NCBI RefSeq assembly: GCF_042186555.1
Contig: NC_133324.1
Location: 136,994,156 to 137,058,155, forward strand
Length of the DNA: 64,000 nt
Reading direction: 5' to 3'
Source of the DNA: Aquarana catesbeiana
Taxonomy: Eukaryota > Chordata > Amphibia > Anura > Ranidae
Shown here one piece after another: positions 1-10,765 of the stretch. The notes under the pieces are model-generated. The model made no database searches and was not told the origin of the DNA. It worked only from the letters and a program-made list of their open reading frames with translations. Numbering within the stretch: the first letter of the stretch is position 1; each line of letters starts with the position of its first letter. The position numbers and the translations under genes are program-made.

Positions 1-360
1 GCATGGCATTTCAGGGGTTAAAAACACTTGTATATGGCTTCTCTGACTGCTCTACTCTTTGTATAAATCATCCTCACTCTTCCTTCTTACCCCAGACCCT
101 TTCTGTCCAGGGGAAGCAGATTTTGATAGCAAGCTGACTATTGCTATCGAATCTGGTTCCTCCTCCCAATATAGCTTCCACAGCATTTCAAGGGTTAAAA
201 ACACTTGTATATGGCTTCTCTGACTGCTCTACTCTTTGTATCAATCATCCTCACTCTTCTTTCTTAAACCAGACCCTTTCTGTCCCGGGGGAATGGATTC
301 TGGTAGCAAGCTGACTGTGTTAAATTTGGTATTATCGCTCTCACTCTCTCATACTGGTCA
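1..360 (+). repeat. 180-bp satellite, two plus-oriented copies
   Basis: Two consecutive copies of a roughly 180-bp unit. Each has a block near 'ggggttaaaaacacttgtat', a 'cagaccctttctgtcc' block and a 'gatagcaagctgact' block. The same unit occurs about twelve times in the opposite orientation from 2365 to 4480, so these two copies form the outermost arm of a large interrupted palindrome. No coding potential seen. The array probably continues left of the window. Confidence 0.85.
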
Positions 361-375
361 CTGGAAGTTGAACTA

Positions 376-1930
376 AAATTTTTTAAAAAAACTGCGTGGG
401 GGTCCCCCTAAATTCCATACCAGGCCCTTCAGGTCTGGTATGGATATTAAGGGGAACCCTGCGCCAAAATAAAAAAAAAGGCGTGGGGTCCCCCCATAAA
501 TCCATACCAGACCCTTATCCGAGCACGCAACCTGGCAGGCCGCAGGAAAAGAGGGGGGAACGAGAGAGTGCCCCCCCTCCTTAACCATACCAGGCCACAT
601 GCCATCAACATTGGGAGGGTGCTTTGGGGAGAAGGACCTCATCCCCACAAACCTTGCCCGGTGGTTGTGGGGGTCTGCGGGCAGGGGGCTTAGCGGAATC
701 TGGAAGCACCCATTAACAAGGGGACCCCCAGATCCCGCCCCCCCCCCCATGTGAATTGGTAATGGGGTAAAAATGTACCACTACCATTTCACAAAAAAAG
801 TGTCAAAAAGGTTAAACGCATGAGACGGTTTTTGACAAGTCCTTTATTAGTTTCTTCTTCTTTCCGCTTCTTCTTCCATCTTCTTTCGTCTGGTCTTCCT
901 TCGGTGTTCTTCTTCTCCTTTTTCTCCATCTTCTTCTCCATCTTCTTCTCCTTCTCCATCTTCTTCTTCTTCTTCTTCTCCTCCATCTTCTTCTTCTTCT
1001 TCTTCTTCTTCTTCTCCTCCATCTTCTTCTTCTTCTTCTTCTTCTTCTTCTTCATCTCTTCTCGTCCTGCATCTTCCTGCGGCTTCTTCTCCGCTCCGTC
1101 CACATGATCCGCCTCAGTGGGAGTCTTCTGCCGCATGACGCTTCGGTTCTTCTGACACTTCTTACATAACGAAGGGCGGGGCCACCCGGTGACGCACAGG
1201 GACTTCCTGGGACTTTCCTATGGCTTTCCCCGTGTTGTCAGAGGGGGCGGGGACATGCCCCGCCCTCCATTATATAAGAAGTGTCAGAAGAACCGAAGCG
1301 TCACACAGCGGAAGACTCCCACTGAGGCGGATCGTGCGGACGGAGCGGAGGAGAAGCCGGAGAAAGATGCGGGACGAGAAGAGCAGAGGAAGAAGAAGAA
1401 GATGGAGGAAGTAGAAGAACACCGAAGGAAGACCAGAAGAAAGAAGCGGAAAGAAGAAGAAATTAATAAAGGACTTGTCAAAAACTGTTTTGTGTTTTTT
1501 AACCTTTGACACTTTTTTTGTGAAATGGTAGGGGTACATTTGTACCCCATTACCAATTCACACAGGGGGGGCGGGATCTGGGGGTCCCCTTGTTAAAGGG
1601 GGCTTCCAGATTCCGATAAGCCCCCCGCCCGCAGACCCCCAAAACCACCGGGCAAGGGTTGTGGGGATGAGGCCCTTCTCCCCATCAACATGGGGACAAG
1701 GTGCTTTGGGGGGCTACCCCAAAACACCCTCCCAATGTTGAGGGCATGTGGCCTGGTATGGTTCAGGAGGGGGGGGCGCTCTCTCGTCCCCCCTCTTTTC
1801 CTGCGGCCTGCCAGGTTGCATGCTCGGATAAGGGTCTGGAATGGATTTTTGGGGGGACCCCACACCATTTTTTTTTTAATTTTTGGTTCGGGGTTCCCCT
1901 GTGGGGAAATTCCATGCTGTTTGCCAGACC
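376..1930. repeat. 1.5-kb foldback (inverted repeat, ~75-bp loop)
   Basis: The left arm (about 390-1183) and right arm (about 1257-1930) are reverse complements with scattered differences. Examples are the 'gacacttctta' block at 1152 against its complement near 1277, and the pair of 'aattggtaatgggg'-type blocks at 755 and 1545. The loop is about 1184-1256. Each arm contains a trinucleotide run, and a subterminal stretch ('ggatattaaggggaaccc', 439) also present at 50713 inside the complete hAT element. The foldback therefore appears to derive from that hAT family. The lysine-rich, phenylalanine-rich and glycine-rich frames here are by-products of the repeats. Confidence 0.8.
838..1060. repeat. 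(CTT)n microsatellite in left foldback arm
   Basis: An interrupted CTT/TTC run of about 220 bp. The right arm carries the complementary GAA-type run at about 1379-1470, which is much shorter, so the triplet tract has expanded on one arm only. A long GAA/TTC tract is the kind of sequence known to form triplex structures; whether it does so here is not shown by the sequence. Confidence 0.85.
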
Positions 1931-2358
1931 GACTGTTCATCATAGCCGGCGCTAGCGATAGTAGTTTTACATGACTTTTTTTCCTTTAGAAATGTCATTT
2001 TGCTGTCAGACTGTTCTAAACACAGGAAACATGCGCCACTTTAAAGGCATACTATAGACACCCCCCAGGTAAAGGAATATTACACTTTTATTGTTTCACT
2101 TTAAGCATTATTAAAATCACTGCTCCTGAAAAAACTTCAGTTTTTAAAACTTTTTTTGCATTGATACATGTCCCCAGGGGCAGGACCCAGGTCCCCAAAC
2201 ACTTCTTATGACAATAACTTGCATATAAGCCTTTAAAATGAGCACTTTTGATTATTCATGTTCGTGTCCCATAGACTTTAACGGTGTTCGCACTAATTTT
2301 TTGCCTGTTCGCATGTTCTGAATGCGAACCAAACCGGGAGGTGTTCGGCTCATCCCTA
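1860..2358 (-). mobile_element. hAT-family terminal segment (TAGGGATGAGC end)
   Basis: Read on the minus strand from 2358, this begins TAGGGATGAGCCGAAC and stays alignable by eye for several hundred bases to the left end of the complete hAT element at 50193: the same 'caggggacatgtatcaatgc'-type block, the same 'tgtctatagtatgcct' block, in the same order. It therefore represents a non-autonomous relative. It continues into the foldback at 376-1930. No matching 8-bp duplication was found at the other side, so the left boundary is unresolved. Confidence 0.75.
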
Positions 2359-2364
2359 GCCATG

Positions 2365-4480
2365 AGGTGCCATGTTGAACTTCCAGTGACCAGAATGAGA
2401 AAGTAAGAGCGATAACACCAAATTTAACACACAGACAGCTTGCTATCAGAATCCGTTTCACCTGGACAGAAAGGGTCTGGGGTAAGAAGGAAGAGTGAGG
2501 ATGATTTATACAAAGAGTAGAGCAGTCAGAGAAGCCATTTACAAGTGTTTTTAACCCCTGAAATGCCGTGCAAGCTGTTTTTGGAGGGGGAACCAGATCC
2601 GATAGCAAGAGTCAACTCGCTATCAAAATCCGCTTCCCCTGGACAGAAAGGGTCTGGGGTAAGAAGGAAGGCTAAGGATGATTGATACAAAGAGTAGAGC
2701 AGTCAGAGAAGCCATATACAAGTGTTTTTAACCCTTGAAATGCTGTGGAAGCTATATTGGGAGGGGGAACCAGATTCGATAGCAATAGTCAGCTTGCTAT
2801 CAAAATCCGCTTCCCCTGGACAGAAAGGGTCTGGGGTAAGAAAGAAGAGTGAGGATGATTTATACAAAGAGTAGAGCAGTCACAGAAGCCATATACAAGT
2901 CTTTTTAAACCCTGAAATACCGTGCAAGCTGTTTTGGGAGGGGGAACCAGATTCGATAGCAAGAGTCAACTTGCTATCAAAATCCGCTTCCCCTGGACAG
3001 AAAGGGTCTGGGGTAAGAAAGAAGAGTGAGGATGATTTTTACAAAGAGTAGAGCAGTCACAGAAGCCATATACAAGTGTTTTTAAACCCTGAAATACCGT
3101 GCAAGCTGTTTTTGGAGGGGGAACCAGATCCGATAGCAAGAGTCAACTCGCTATCAAAATCCGCTTCCCCTGGACAGAAAGGGTCTGGGGTAAGAAAGAA
3201 GAGTGAGGATGATTTATACAAAGAGTAGAGCAGTCAGAGAAGCCATATACAAGTGTTTTTAACCCTTGAAATGCTGTGGAAGCTATATTGGGAGGGGGAA
3301 CCAGATTCGATAGCAATAGTCAGCTTGCTATCAAAATCCGCTTCCCCTGGACAGAAAGGGTCTGGGGTAAAAAAGAAGAGTGAGGATGATTTTTACAAAG
3401 AGTAGAACAGTCAGAGAAGCCATATACAAGTGTTTTTAACCCTTGAAATGCTGGGGAAGCTATATTGGGAGGGGGAACCAGATTCGATAGCAATAGTCAG
3501 CTTGCTATCAAAATCCGATTCCCCTGGACAGAAAGGGTCTGGGGTAAGAAAGAAGAGTGAGGGTGATTTATACAAAGAGTAGAGCAGTCAGAGAAGCCAT
3601 ATACAAGTCTTTTTAAACCCTGAAATACCGTGCAAGCTGTTTTGGGAGGGGGAACCAGATTCGATAGCAAGAGTCAACTTGCTATCAAAATCCGCTTCCC
3701 CTGGATAGAAAGAGTCTGGGGTAAGAAGGAAGAGTCAGGATGATTTATACAAAGAGTAGAGCAGTCAGAGAAGCCATATACAAGTGTTTTTAAACCTTGA
3801 AATGCTGTGGAAGCTATTTTGGGAGGGGGAACCAGATTCGATAGCAATAGTCAGCTTGCTATCAAAATCCGCTTCCCCTGGATAGAAAGAGTCTGGGGTA
3901 AGAAGGAAGAATGGGGATGATTGATACAAAGAGTAGAGCAGTCAGAGAAGCCATATACAAGTGTTTTTAACCCTTGAAATGCTGTGGAAGCTATATTGGG
4001 AGGGGGAACCAGATTCGATAGCAATAGTCAGCTTGCTATCAAAATCCTCTTCCCCTGGACAGAAAGGGTCTGGGGTAAGAAAGAAGAGTGAGGATGATTT
4101 TTACAAAGAATAGAGCAGTCAGAGAAGCCATATACAAGTCTTTTTAACCCCTGAAATACCGTGCAAGCTGTTTTGGGAGGGGGAACCAGATCCGATAGCA
4201 AGAGTCAACTCGCTATCAAAATCCGCTTCCCCTGGATAGAAAGAGTCTGGGGTAAGAAGGAAGAATGGGGATGATTGATACAAAGAGTAGAACAGTCAGA
4301 GAAGCCATATACAAGTGTTTTTAACCCTTGAAATGCTGTGGAAGCTATTTTGGGAGGGGGAACCACATTCAATAACAATAGTCAGCTTGCTCTCAAAATC
4401 TGATTCCCCTGGACAGAAAGGGTCTGGGGTAAGAAGGAAGAGTGAGGATGATCGATACAAAGAGTAGAGCAGTCAGAGAA
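2365..4480 (-). repeat. 180-bp satellite array, about 12 minus-oriented copies
   Basis: A tandem array of the unit seen inverted at 1-360. The marker 'cttcccctggacagaaag' recurs about every 180 bp (2632, 2811 and onward). Variants such as 'ggatagaaagagtctggg' are shared by non-adjacent units, suggesting higher-order duplication. No open frame is conserved between units. Confidence 0.9.
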
Positions 4481-4482
4481 AC

Positions 4483-4962
4483 AGATGTGCACAGTGGCTG
4501 CGTTTAAAGATTTTTTTTTTTTTCAGATTTTTTCAGTTTGTTTGCGCCCCCCCCAAAAAATTTTCAGCACCATCTGCCACTGGGAGGGGGTAATAATAAA
4601 TTAGATAAAATGAATAGAAGGTGTAACAATAATATAAAATAATAGAAGGATTAACAATGAATATAAAATAATAGGAGGTGTAATAATAAGAGGGGCAATA
4701 AAAAAATTAGATAAAATAATAGGAAGAGATGATAATGATGACGTGTATACTGATAGATATATAATAGGTGGTAGGAATAATAATAATAATAATAATAATA
4801 ATAAGAATAAGAATAAGAATAAGAATAGGGACTGTGGGGAGAATTTCCAGTGTTCAATAAATAATATTAAATAATAGGCGGGGATACTAATGAAGACGTA
4901 GGAGGGGTAAGAATAAATTAGACACATTAATATGAAGGGATAATAATGATGACATGTGTATA

Positions 4963-5042
<80 letters not shown>

Positions 5043-5300
5043 ATGTATATAATAATATTGTACCAGATATATATTTTATAAGGAGTGATAATATATACAT
5101 ATATATTTGTGTGGATGGACTAATAACATTGTACAGGGGATGCGCACGGGGGCGGGGACGGTAGAAGGATGATTAGCATTCGGGGAAGAGTAGGAGGAGC
5201 GGCAGTGGAGAGGCGGAGTTCCGATCTCCGCCGAGAGACAGGGGGAACAGATTTCGACGGGGAAGCCATTCTCGGCACAACACCGGACCCCCCTCTGATC

Positions 5301-5362
<62 letters not shown>

Positions 5363-5371
5363 GGGGGGGTG
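4483..5371. repeat. AT-rich intronic stretch with (AAT)n, (AT)n and (CA)n
   Basis: No gene seen. The stretch has degenerate 'aataataggagg'-like repeats (4590-4720), an (AAT)n/(GAATAA)n tract at about 4778-4830, a roughly 75-bp (AT)n run at 4964-5038 and a (CA)n run at about 5305-5353. A short GC-rich piece (5138-5290) separates the dinucleotide tracts. Valine/cysteine-repeat frames across the CA tract are artefacts. If the HEXB call is right, this lies in its first intron. Confidence 0.85.
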
Positions 5372-6149
5372 ATCACACCCCCTATGTACAGTACCCCCCT
5401 CCGATCACACATCTCACCCCCTATGTACAGTACACCGGACCCCCCTCCGATCACACATCTCACCTCCTATGTACAGTACACCGGACCCCCCTCCGATCAC
5501 ACATCTCTCCTCCTATGTACAGTACACCGGACCCCCCTCCGATCACACATCTCACCCCCTATGTACAGTACACCGGACCCCCCTCCGATCACACATCTCA
5601 CCCCCTATGTACAGTACACCGGACCCCCCTCCGATCACACATCTCTCCTCCTATGTACAGTACACCGGACCCCCCTCCGATCACACATCTCTCCTCCTAT
5701 GTACAGTACACCGGACCCCCCTCCGATCACACATCTCTCCCCCTATGTACAGTACACCGGACCCCCCTCCGATCACACATCTCTCCTCCTATGTACAGTA
5801 CACCGGACCCCCCTCCGATCACACATCTCTCCTCCTATGTACAGTACACCGGACCCCCCTCCGATCACACATCTCTCCCCCTATGTACAGTACACCGGAC
5901 CCCCCTCCGATCACACATCTCACCTCCTATGTACAGTACACCGGACCCCCCTCCGATCACACATCTCACCTCCTATGTACAGTACACCGGACCCCCCTCC
6001 GATCACACATCTCACCCCCTATGTACAGTACACCGGACCCCCCTCCGATCACACATCTCACCCCCTATGTACAGTACACCGGACCCCCCTCCGATCACAC
6101 ATCTCTCCTCCTATGTACAGTACACCGGACCCCCCTCCGATCACACATC
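5372..6149. repeat. 46-bp minisatellite abutting the HEXB exon 1 donor
   Basis: About 17 units with a 46-bp period (marker 'ctatgtacagtacaccggac'). On the minus strand, the sense of HEXB, the array starts immediately downstream of exon 1, and the first bases of the intron are the first bases of a unit. Units differ mainly at the donor-like site. Three (starting near 5460, 5920 and 5966) keep AG|GTGAG, five have GG|GTGAG and the rest have lost the GT. Because 46 is not a multiple of 3, long repeat-only reading frames appear in all plus frames; none is a gene. Confidence 0.92.
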
Positions 6150-6153
6150 TCAC

Positions 6154-6434
6154 CTCCGGAAGGCATCCTGCAGTACCAGGCACTCCGGCCCCGCGGTGGA
6201 GCCCTCTCCGTGGACGATGGAGAAGTCAGCCGGGGGGATGAACATGAAGTCGGGGGAAAGTTGTACCTCCTGGGGAAGCGGCCACAGGGAGCCGTACGGG
6301 GAGGGATCAGGAGCACCGAGCGGCGGCGGCGGCATCTCCCCCCTCTTCTCCGGGGAGTCAGACAGCCGGGACTTATGGCTGCCAGCGGTCAGAACCAGAG
6401 ACAGCACGAGAACGATCCTCATCCCCGCCATCAT
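6154..6434 (-). CDS. hexb: beta-hexosaminidase beta-like, exon 1 (partial gene)
   Basis: First coding exon of a lysosomal beta-N-acetylhexosaminidase (glycoside hydrolase 20), which removes terminal GalNAc/GlcNAc from gangliosides and glycans. The 93 complete codons begin with a hydrophobic signal peptide (about residues 5-18). They end in the N-terminal domain with LWPLPQ (about 49-54) and a STAGPEC...L.DAFRR block, which resembles HEXB more than HEXA. The start is fixed by in-frame TAG and TAA codons immediately upstream of ATGATG. A consensus donor (GAG|GTGAGA) follows at 6153. The exon ends in phase 2, as I recall for human HEXB exon 1 (c.299). Residues about 22-45 are a proline-rich linker. 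The catalytic domain is on later exons, not seen in the 6.1 kb to the left, so intron 1 exceeds 6 kb. This is the only host coding sequence found here. Confidence 0.85.
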
Positions 6435-6483
6435 TTACTATACTAACTACATCTACACCGAACGCCGGGTTATGGGACACCGC

Positions 6484-6835
6484 GATCATGTGATTCCCGC
6501 CCAGACACGCCCCTTCTCATTGTTAGAAGTCTGGATGTGCATGGAAGTCCCGCCCAGACGCGCCCCTTTTCAGTACTAGAGGGTTGGATGTTCATGAAAG
6601 TCCCGCCCAGACACGCCTCTTATTTATTAGATGTTTGGATGGTCATGTAAGTCCCCTCCCCCCATACACGCCCTTTCATTGCTAGAGCGTTAGGTGGTCA
6701 TGTAAATCCCACCAAGGCACGCCCCTTTTCTATTACTAGCATTTTGGGTGGTCATGTGATTCCCGCCCAGACACGCCTCTTGTCATTACTAGAAGGTTGG
6801 GTGGTAATGTAGACACTCCCAGACACGCCCCGTCC
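6484..6835. promoter_or_regulatory. GC-box-bearing ~53-60-bp tandem repeat upstream of HEXB
   Basis: Seven degenerate units just upstream of the HEXB start codon. Each has a CCCGCCC or related GC box followed by a CACGCCCC box, then 'ttctatta..tag..ttgg.tggtcatgt'. The clearest GC boxes start at 6496, 6549 and 6602. There is no TATA box at a suitable place. GC and CACCC-type boxes are established Sp1/KLF sites, so the array is a reasonable candidate for the housekeeping promoter of the exon at 6154-6434. This is inferred from position and motif only. Confidence 0.55.
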
Positions 6836-6839
6836 TATT

Positions 6840-7159
6840 CTGATGGACATTGACCAAGCGTTTTCTGGCACTTTAGTTTAGTCCGTATCTTTTGCTAGAA
6901 CCCCCCAAACATTATATATTTTATTTTTTTTAGCAGAGACCCTATAGAATAAAATGGTGATCATTGCAATTTTTTAGGTGACACAGTATTTGCACAGTGG
7001 TTTTTCAAACTCAATTTTGTTTCGGAAAAGATATACTAATGATTTAAAAGAAACAAAACAATATATACCCCAATTTTTTTGTAAGTTATAAAAGATGATG
7101 TTAGACCGAGTAGATACCAACCACAAATCCTCAAAAAACAAAATGGATAAAAAACTCAA
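6840..7159. other. AT-rich spacer, no feature recognised
   Basis: No coding, repeat or RNA signal that I can support. A short minus-strand frame (6974-7159) is AT-driven and matches nothing I know. Confidence 0.6.
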
Positions 7160-7830
7160 CCCCTACTCTACTACTTAACCGGTAGAATGGCACGGCTGGG
7201 CAAATGGGCGTACCTGTACGTCCATTTGAATTCCCCGCCGTGCCAATGCGTGCGCGCCGGCCGGGAGCTCCATGAGTAGGGTCGTGGGTCCCGCGGACTC
7301 GATCGCCGCGGGGATACCCACGATCGGCTCACGGAGAGGACGAACGGCAGCATCTCCCCGTTCTGCCTAGTGACAAGTGTCACTGTATCTCTGCTCCCTG
7401 TCATCGGAGCAGAGATCAGTGACGTCACACACACAGCCCATCCCCCTACAGTTAGTAATCACTCCCTAGGACACACTTAACCCCTCCCCGCCCCCTAGTG
7501 GTTAACCCCTTCACTGCCAGTGTCATTTACACAGGAATCAGTGCATTTTTAATTGCACTGATCGCTGTATAAATGACAATGGTCCCAAAAATGTGTCAAA
7601 AATGTCCGACATGTCCACCATAACATCGCAGTCACAATAAAAATCACTGATCGCCGCCATTACTAGTAAAAAAAAAAAAAATTAATAAAAATGCCATAAA
7701 ACTATCCCCTATTTAGTAAACGCTATAACGTTTGCGCAAACCAATTGATAATTGCTTATTGCGATTTTTTTTTACCAAAAATATGTAGAAGAATACGATT
7801 GGCCTAAACTGAAGAAAAAAACTTTTTTAT
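7160..7830 (+). repeat. Ranid dispersed repeat, left part
   Basis: A GC-rich head (7190-7440) is followed by 'ttaaccccttcactgccagtg' material and an AT-rich 'cgctataacgtttgcgcaaa' tail. I recognise this order as a common ranid-frog repeat. The continuation expected after 'gaagaaaaaaactttttta' is missing here and resumes at 11514, so the element is split by the insertion at 7831-11513. It is non-coding. Confidence 0.7.
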
Positions 7831-8112
7831 GTTGGCAAAAGGAAACGACCTTTCTACAAACGAATTAGAGACCACATAAAACCCATCCTGAAAAAACAAA
7901 TGGATACAGCTATTGCCAGGCATGTGGGTCTATACCATAACTTTAACCCCAGAATCATCAAGTTCTATGCTCTGGAACATGTCCCGCTGGACGAAAGAGG
8001 GGGCAGCGTCGATCGGACACTGCTCCAGGTGGAAGCCCGCTGGATTTATACCCTCCAAGCCACACACTTCCCGGGCTTGAACGAAAGCCTTAGCTACAGG
8101 CCCTTCCTCTGA
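7831..8112 (+). pseudogene. Penelope-like retroelement GIY-YIG endonuclease, C-terminal fragment
   Basis: 93 codons ending in TGA. The frame opens directly at the insertion junction with VGKRKRPFYKRIRDH, the conserved arm of the GIY-YIG nuclease fold with its Arg. It continues through a MARHV-like ARHV, an ALEHVPLDERGG segment and a final RWIYTL...PGLNE block typical of Penelope/Neptune polymerase C-termini. The GIY...YIG start and the entire reverse transcriptase are absent, consistent with 5' truncation. No start codon belongs to it; the ATG at 7900 is an internal Met. It cannot encode an active enzyme. Confidence 0.8.
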
Positions 8113-9144
8113 ATGTTAGCTGCCCATGCAACATCCCGTGGTGTCATTGTCCCTCTGACACCCCACTATCCTGCCTACCTAGTTTTTCCTTTCCCCCCCC
8201 CCTTTTCCATCCTTCCCCCATGTCATGTACATTAAATGAACTGTTTCTATCGCAAATGTATTCATTTTATTTTATATAATATACTTTGTAACATATTGTG
8301 TACGGCTTGATTTAACATGTATTGATATGTAACCAAGTTTAAGTATGTAACTTTGCCTCAATGTAATCACACCTTGACCTTTGTGTAAACGTGTTGTCCC
8401 TTTGAAGCGCCGATCGAGATCGGAAGGTCTGTGGTCCCTTCCTACCCGATCGGCTACCCTTTTGGCCCATCTTGGTCGAACCGCTTTCAGCCCAGTCTTT
8501 GCTGCAACAGCGGTTGGGGGGCTGTCGCATCCACACGGACACCCGGGGCACATCTTTCAGATGTGCAAACATCACGCCGTGCATCCCCGTTGCACCAGTT
8601 CCACCATAGGGCACCTTCGGAGCCCTTCCCCCGCCCCCTTCGCCCTGTGACGCGGCTCCTGTACGGGAGGAGCCGCCGTGCGTGGCACTGCGCATGTCGG
8701 CTCCCTCCGCCGGCGTGGTGCCTTGTGGGACTTGAAGTCTGGACGGGGTTCCTGGTCCCTCGGGCATGCGCACTGGCGCCATCACGTCCGCATCGAGCCG
8801 GCGACGTCACACGCCGGCTCGATGGGGAGCGGTATTTAAACCGGCAGATCTGACAGCAATGTCTGCCAGCGCCGGAGGACTAAGCCAAGATTTTGGCAGG
8901 GTAAGTGACTGGTGTTGAACACCATACCCTGCCCTATATTTATGTTTACATATTTTCTGGTTCCTATTTACCTATTGAACTCTTGTTGAGTCACAACTAA
9001 ATCTTTGAACCTTGAGCTTACTTATATCATTATAGCACTATGCCACTTGTTAGACTTCCTTACCTGCCTATAAATATTCTCTTAACTTAAAGTATCTAGC
9101 TCATTTTTTTCTGCCTAGTGAACAATATCTTTTGTTCTTATTTT
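8113..9144 (+). other. Non-coding 3' region of the Penelope insertion
   Basis: Poly-C tract at 8192, then a GC-rich segment (8400-8900) with GATC-rich and GCCGGCTCGATGGGG-type sequence and a 'ggtatttaaaccggcag' stretch. Overlapping short frames on both strands have no recognisable domain and are not called. Confidence 0.5.
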
Positions 9145-10765
9145 ATTTTCCTGACGCCTCCATGGCAGCACACACTGGGTTGTGACTCCGCCCCCACAAC
9201 CTGACAGGATTGGTTAGCTATAAATTTGAAGGGGAGACACCCCGCTGCATTCTCTTTTTTATCCTCACCTGACAGATTGGGAAGCAAGCTGGCTCCTGTT
9301 GTCAAGATTAAGAAAAAGCCTCTTACCGCACTCGCCCCAGCAGGTTCAAGCCTCTCCTGTTTGGAAGTCCCTCCTGTACAGTCTCTAAAGGAGCTTCTAT
9401 GGAGGGAACCCCCGGTCTGGTGGTCTCAGGGGGCGTCTGGACATCTGGCACAGTAAGCTTTAAAGAAGCTTCATATTTGCAGTGGTCTCCTTTCTTTTCG
9501 TTTTGCCTGTACCTTTCTTTCTGTATGTAGATTTGTTTCTCCTGCTCAGGGGGCTTGCTGGCACTTGCTGTCCACTGCTGTGGAACCGTCATGGCCGCCG
9601 GCGCTCCTCCTCTGCTCTGCAATTGGCCCCAGTGCTAGGTGCTGCCTTGGGAGGGCTATGCCCTTCTCCAAGATGGCGCCGAGGTGTTCGGGACGCTCTG
9701 CGCATGCGCGGGAGCGTCATTTTGCCGCGACGGCGGCGCCAAATTTAAAAACACAGGAAATTCTGTGTTCTTTGCTGAGGATTTTTACAAAACAAGCTGG
9801 ATTTCGCCGTACGTTCCACTGCTTTGCAGAAAACAACTCAGCAAGCCCAGGTAAGTTGAATCATCTGATTTAGACTGTTTACAGATTTAAAAAAAAAAAA
9901 AAAAAAAAAGGTAATGGAATTTAAAAAAAAAAAAAAAAAAATTTTTTTCTTATTACCCTTCAGTCTTACTGTCACTTTTACTATGGAGACCACTGCCCGC
10001 GCAGACCACCATCAGCAAACGAGGTAAGAGGCCATCCGTCATTGGTAAGTATTGAAGAAGGGGAGAGAAAAAGAGAGCCAACCACTAACGCTGCGTTTTT
10101 GGCAGCCCTACCAGGTCAAGAGCCGCAAGTTCCAGGCGTGAAGGGAGATCAAGTCACGCAAGCGGCTACTTCACGTACTATCGCCTCCTGGTTAGTCAAG
10201 TCCATCAAGAAGGCATACTCCATGCGGCATATGGCAATTCCTGAAGGCATCAGGGCTCACTCGACCAGGGCAGTGGCTACCTCCTGGGCAGCGTATTGCA
10301 GGGTTTCACCAGGGACTATTTGCAAAGCAGCAACTTGGTCCTCCAGACATACTTTCATTTCTCACTATAGAGTAGATTCTGCTCACTTGGCTATGGCAGA
10401 CTTCGGTAGATCCGTTGTTAGAGCCAATTCTTCCGCATTATAAGGAATAAATATTATTTTCTTGCACCCACCCGACTGGCGAGTTATTTCCCAGTGTGTG
10501 CTGCCATGGAGGCGTCAGGAAAACGGAAAATTGTATACTCACCTTTCCGTAATTTTTCTTTCCTGACGCCTCTCCATGGCAGCACACAGATTCCCACCCC
10601 GTTTTATGGTGATATATTTACAGAGAATGCAGCGGGGAGTCTCCCCTTCAAATTTATAGCTAACCAATCCTGTCAGGTTGTGGGGGCGGAGTCACAACCC
10701 AGTGTGTGCTGCCATGGAGAGGCGTCAGGAAAGGAAAATTACGGAAAGGTGAGTATACAATTTTC
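9145..10765 (+). mobile_element. Internally deleted DIRS-like retrotransposon
   Basis: Split inverted termini of about 110 bp. The left arm is 9145-9255 (cctgacgcctccatggcag, then the block 'ccgcccccacaacctgacag'). The reverse-complement right arm is 10621-10731. A second short copy of the terminal sequence in both orientations sits at 10490-10590, the place and form of the internal complementary region by which DIRS elements circularise. Between them only a tyrosine-recombinase C-terminus remains. The 1.6-kb length, against several kb for complete DIRS elements, indicates a large internal deletion of gag and reverse transcriptase/RNase H. No target duplication is expected for this class and none is seen. 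Confidence 0.75.
10042..10443 (+). pseudogene. DIRS tyrosine recombinase, C-terminal fragment
   Basis: The frame ends in TAA at 10441 and carries the C-terminal half of a DIRS-type tyrosine recombinase. SRTIASWLVKSIKKAY is followed by RAHSTRAVATSWA, which holds the HxxR-type box, and then by ICKAATWSSRHTFISHYRVD, which contains the second box and the catalytic Tyr (HY). The first ~40 codons look like non-homologous leader. The enzyme would integrate a circular DNA intermediate without target duplication, but its N-terminal part including the first catalytic Arg is not visible, so it is a remnant. Confidence 0.75.

Noticed and set aside
789..1136. Lysine/glutamate-rich minus frame and phenylalanine-rich plus frame
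   Set aside because: Translations of the (CTT)n/(GAA)n tract in the foldback arm.
5076..5372. Cys-Val repeat frames
   Set aside because: (CA)n/(TG)n dinucleotide tract read in frame.
5369..6579. Three long plus-strand frames (290-354 codons) of a proline/threonine-rich repeat
   Set aside because: All three frames translate the same 46-bp minisatellite in register-shifted form and then run antisense through HEXB exon 1. No domain, no constraint.
8272..8853. Overlapping 90-148-codon frames on both strands
   Set aside because: GC-rich non-coding part of the Penelope insertion; no recognisable motif in any frame.
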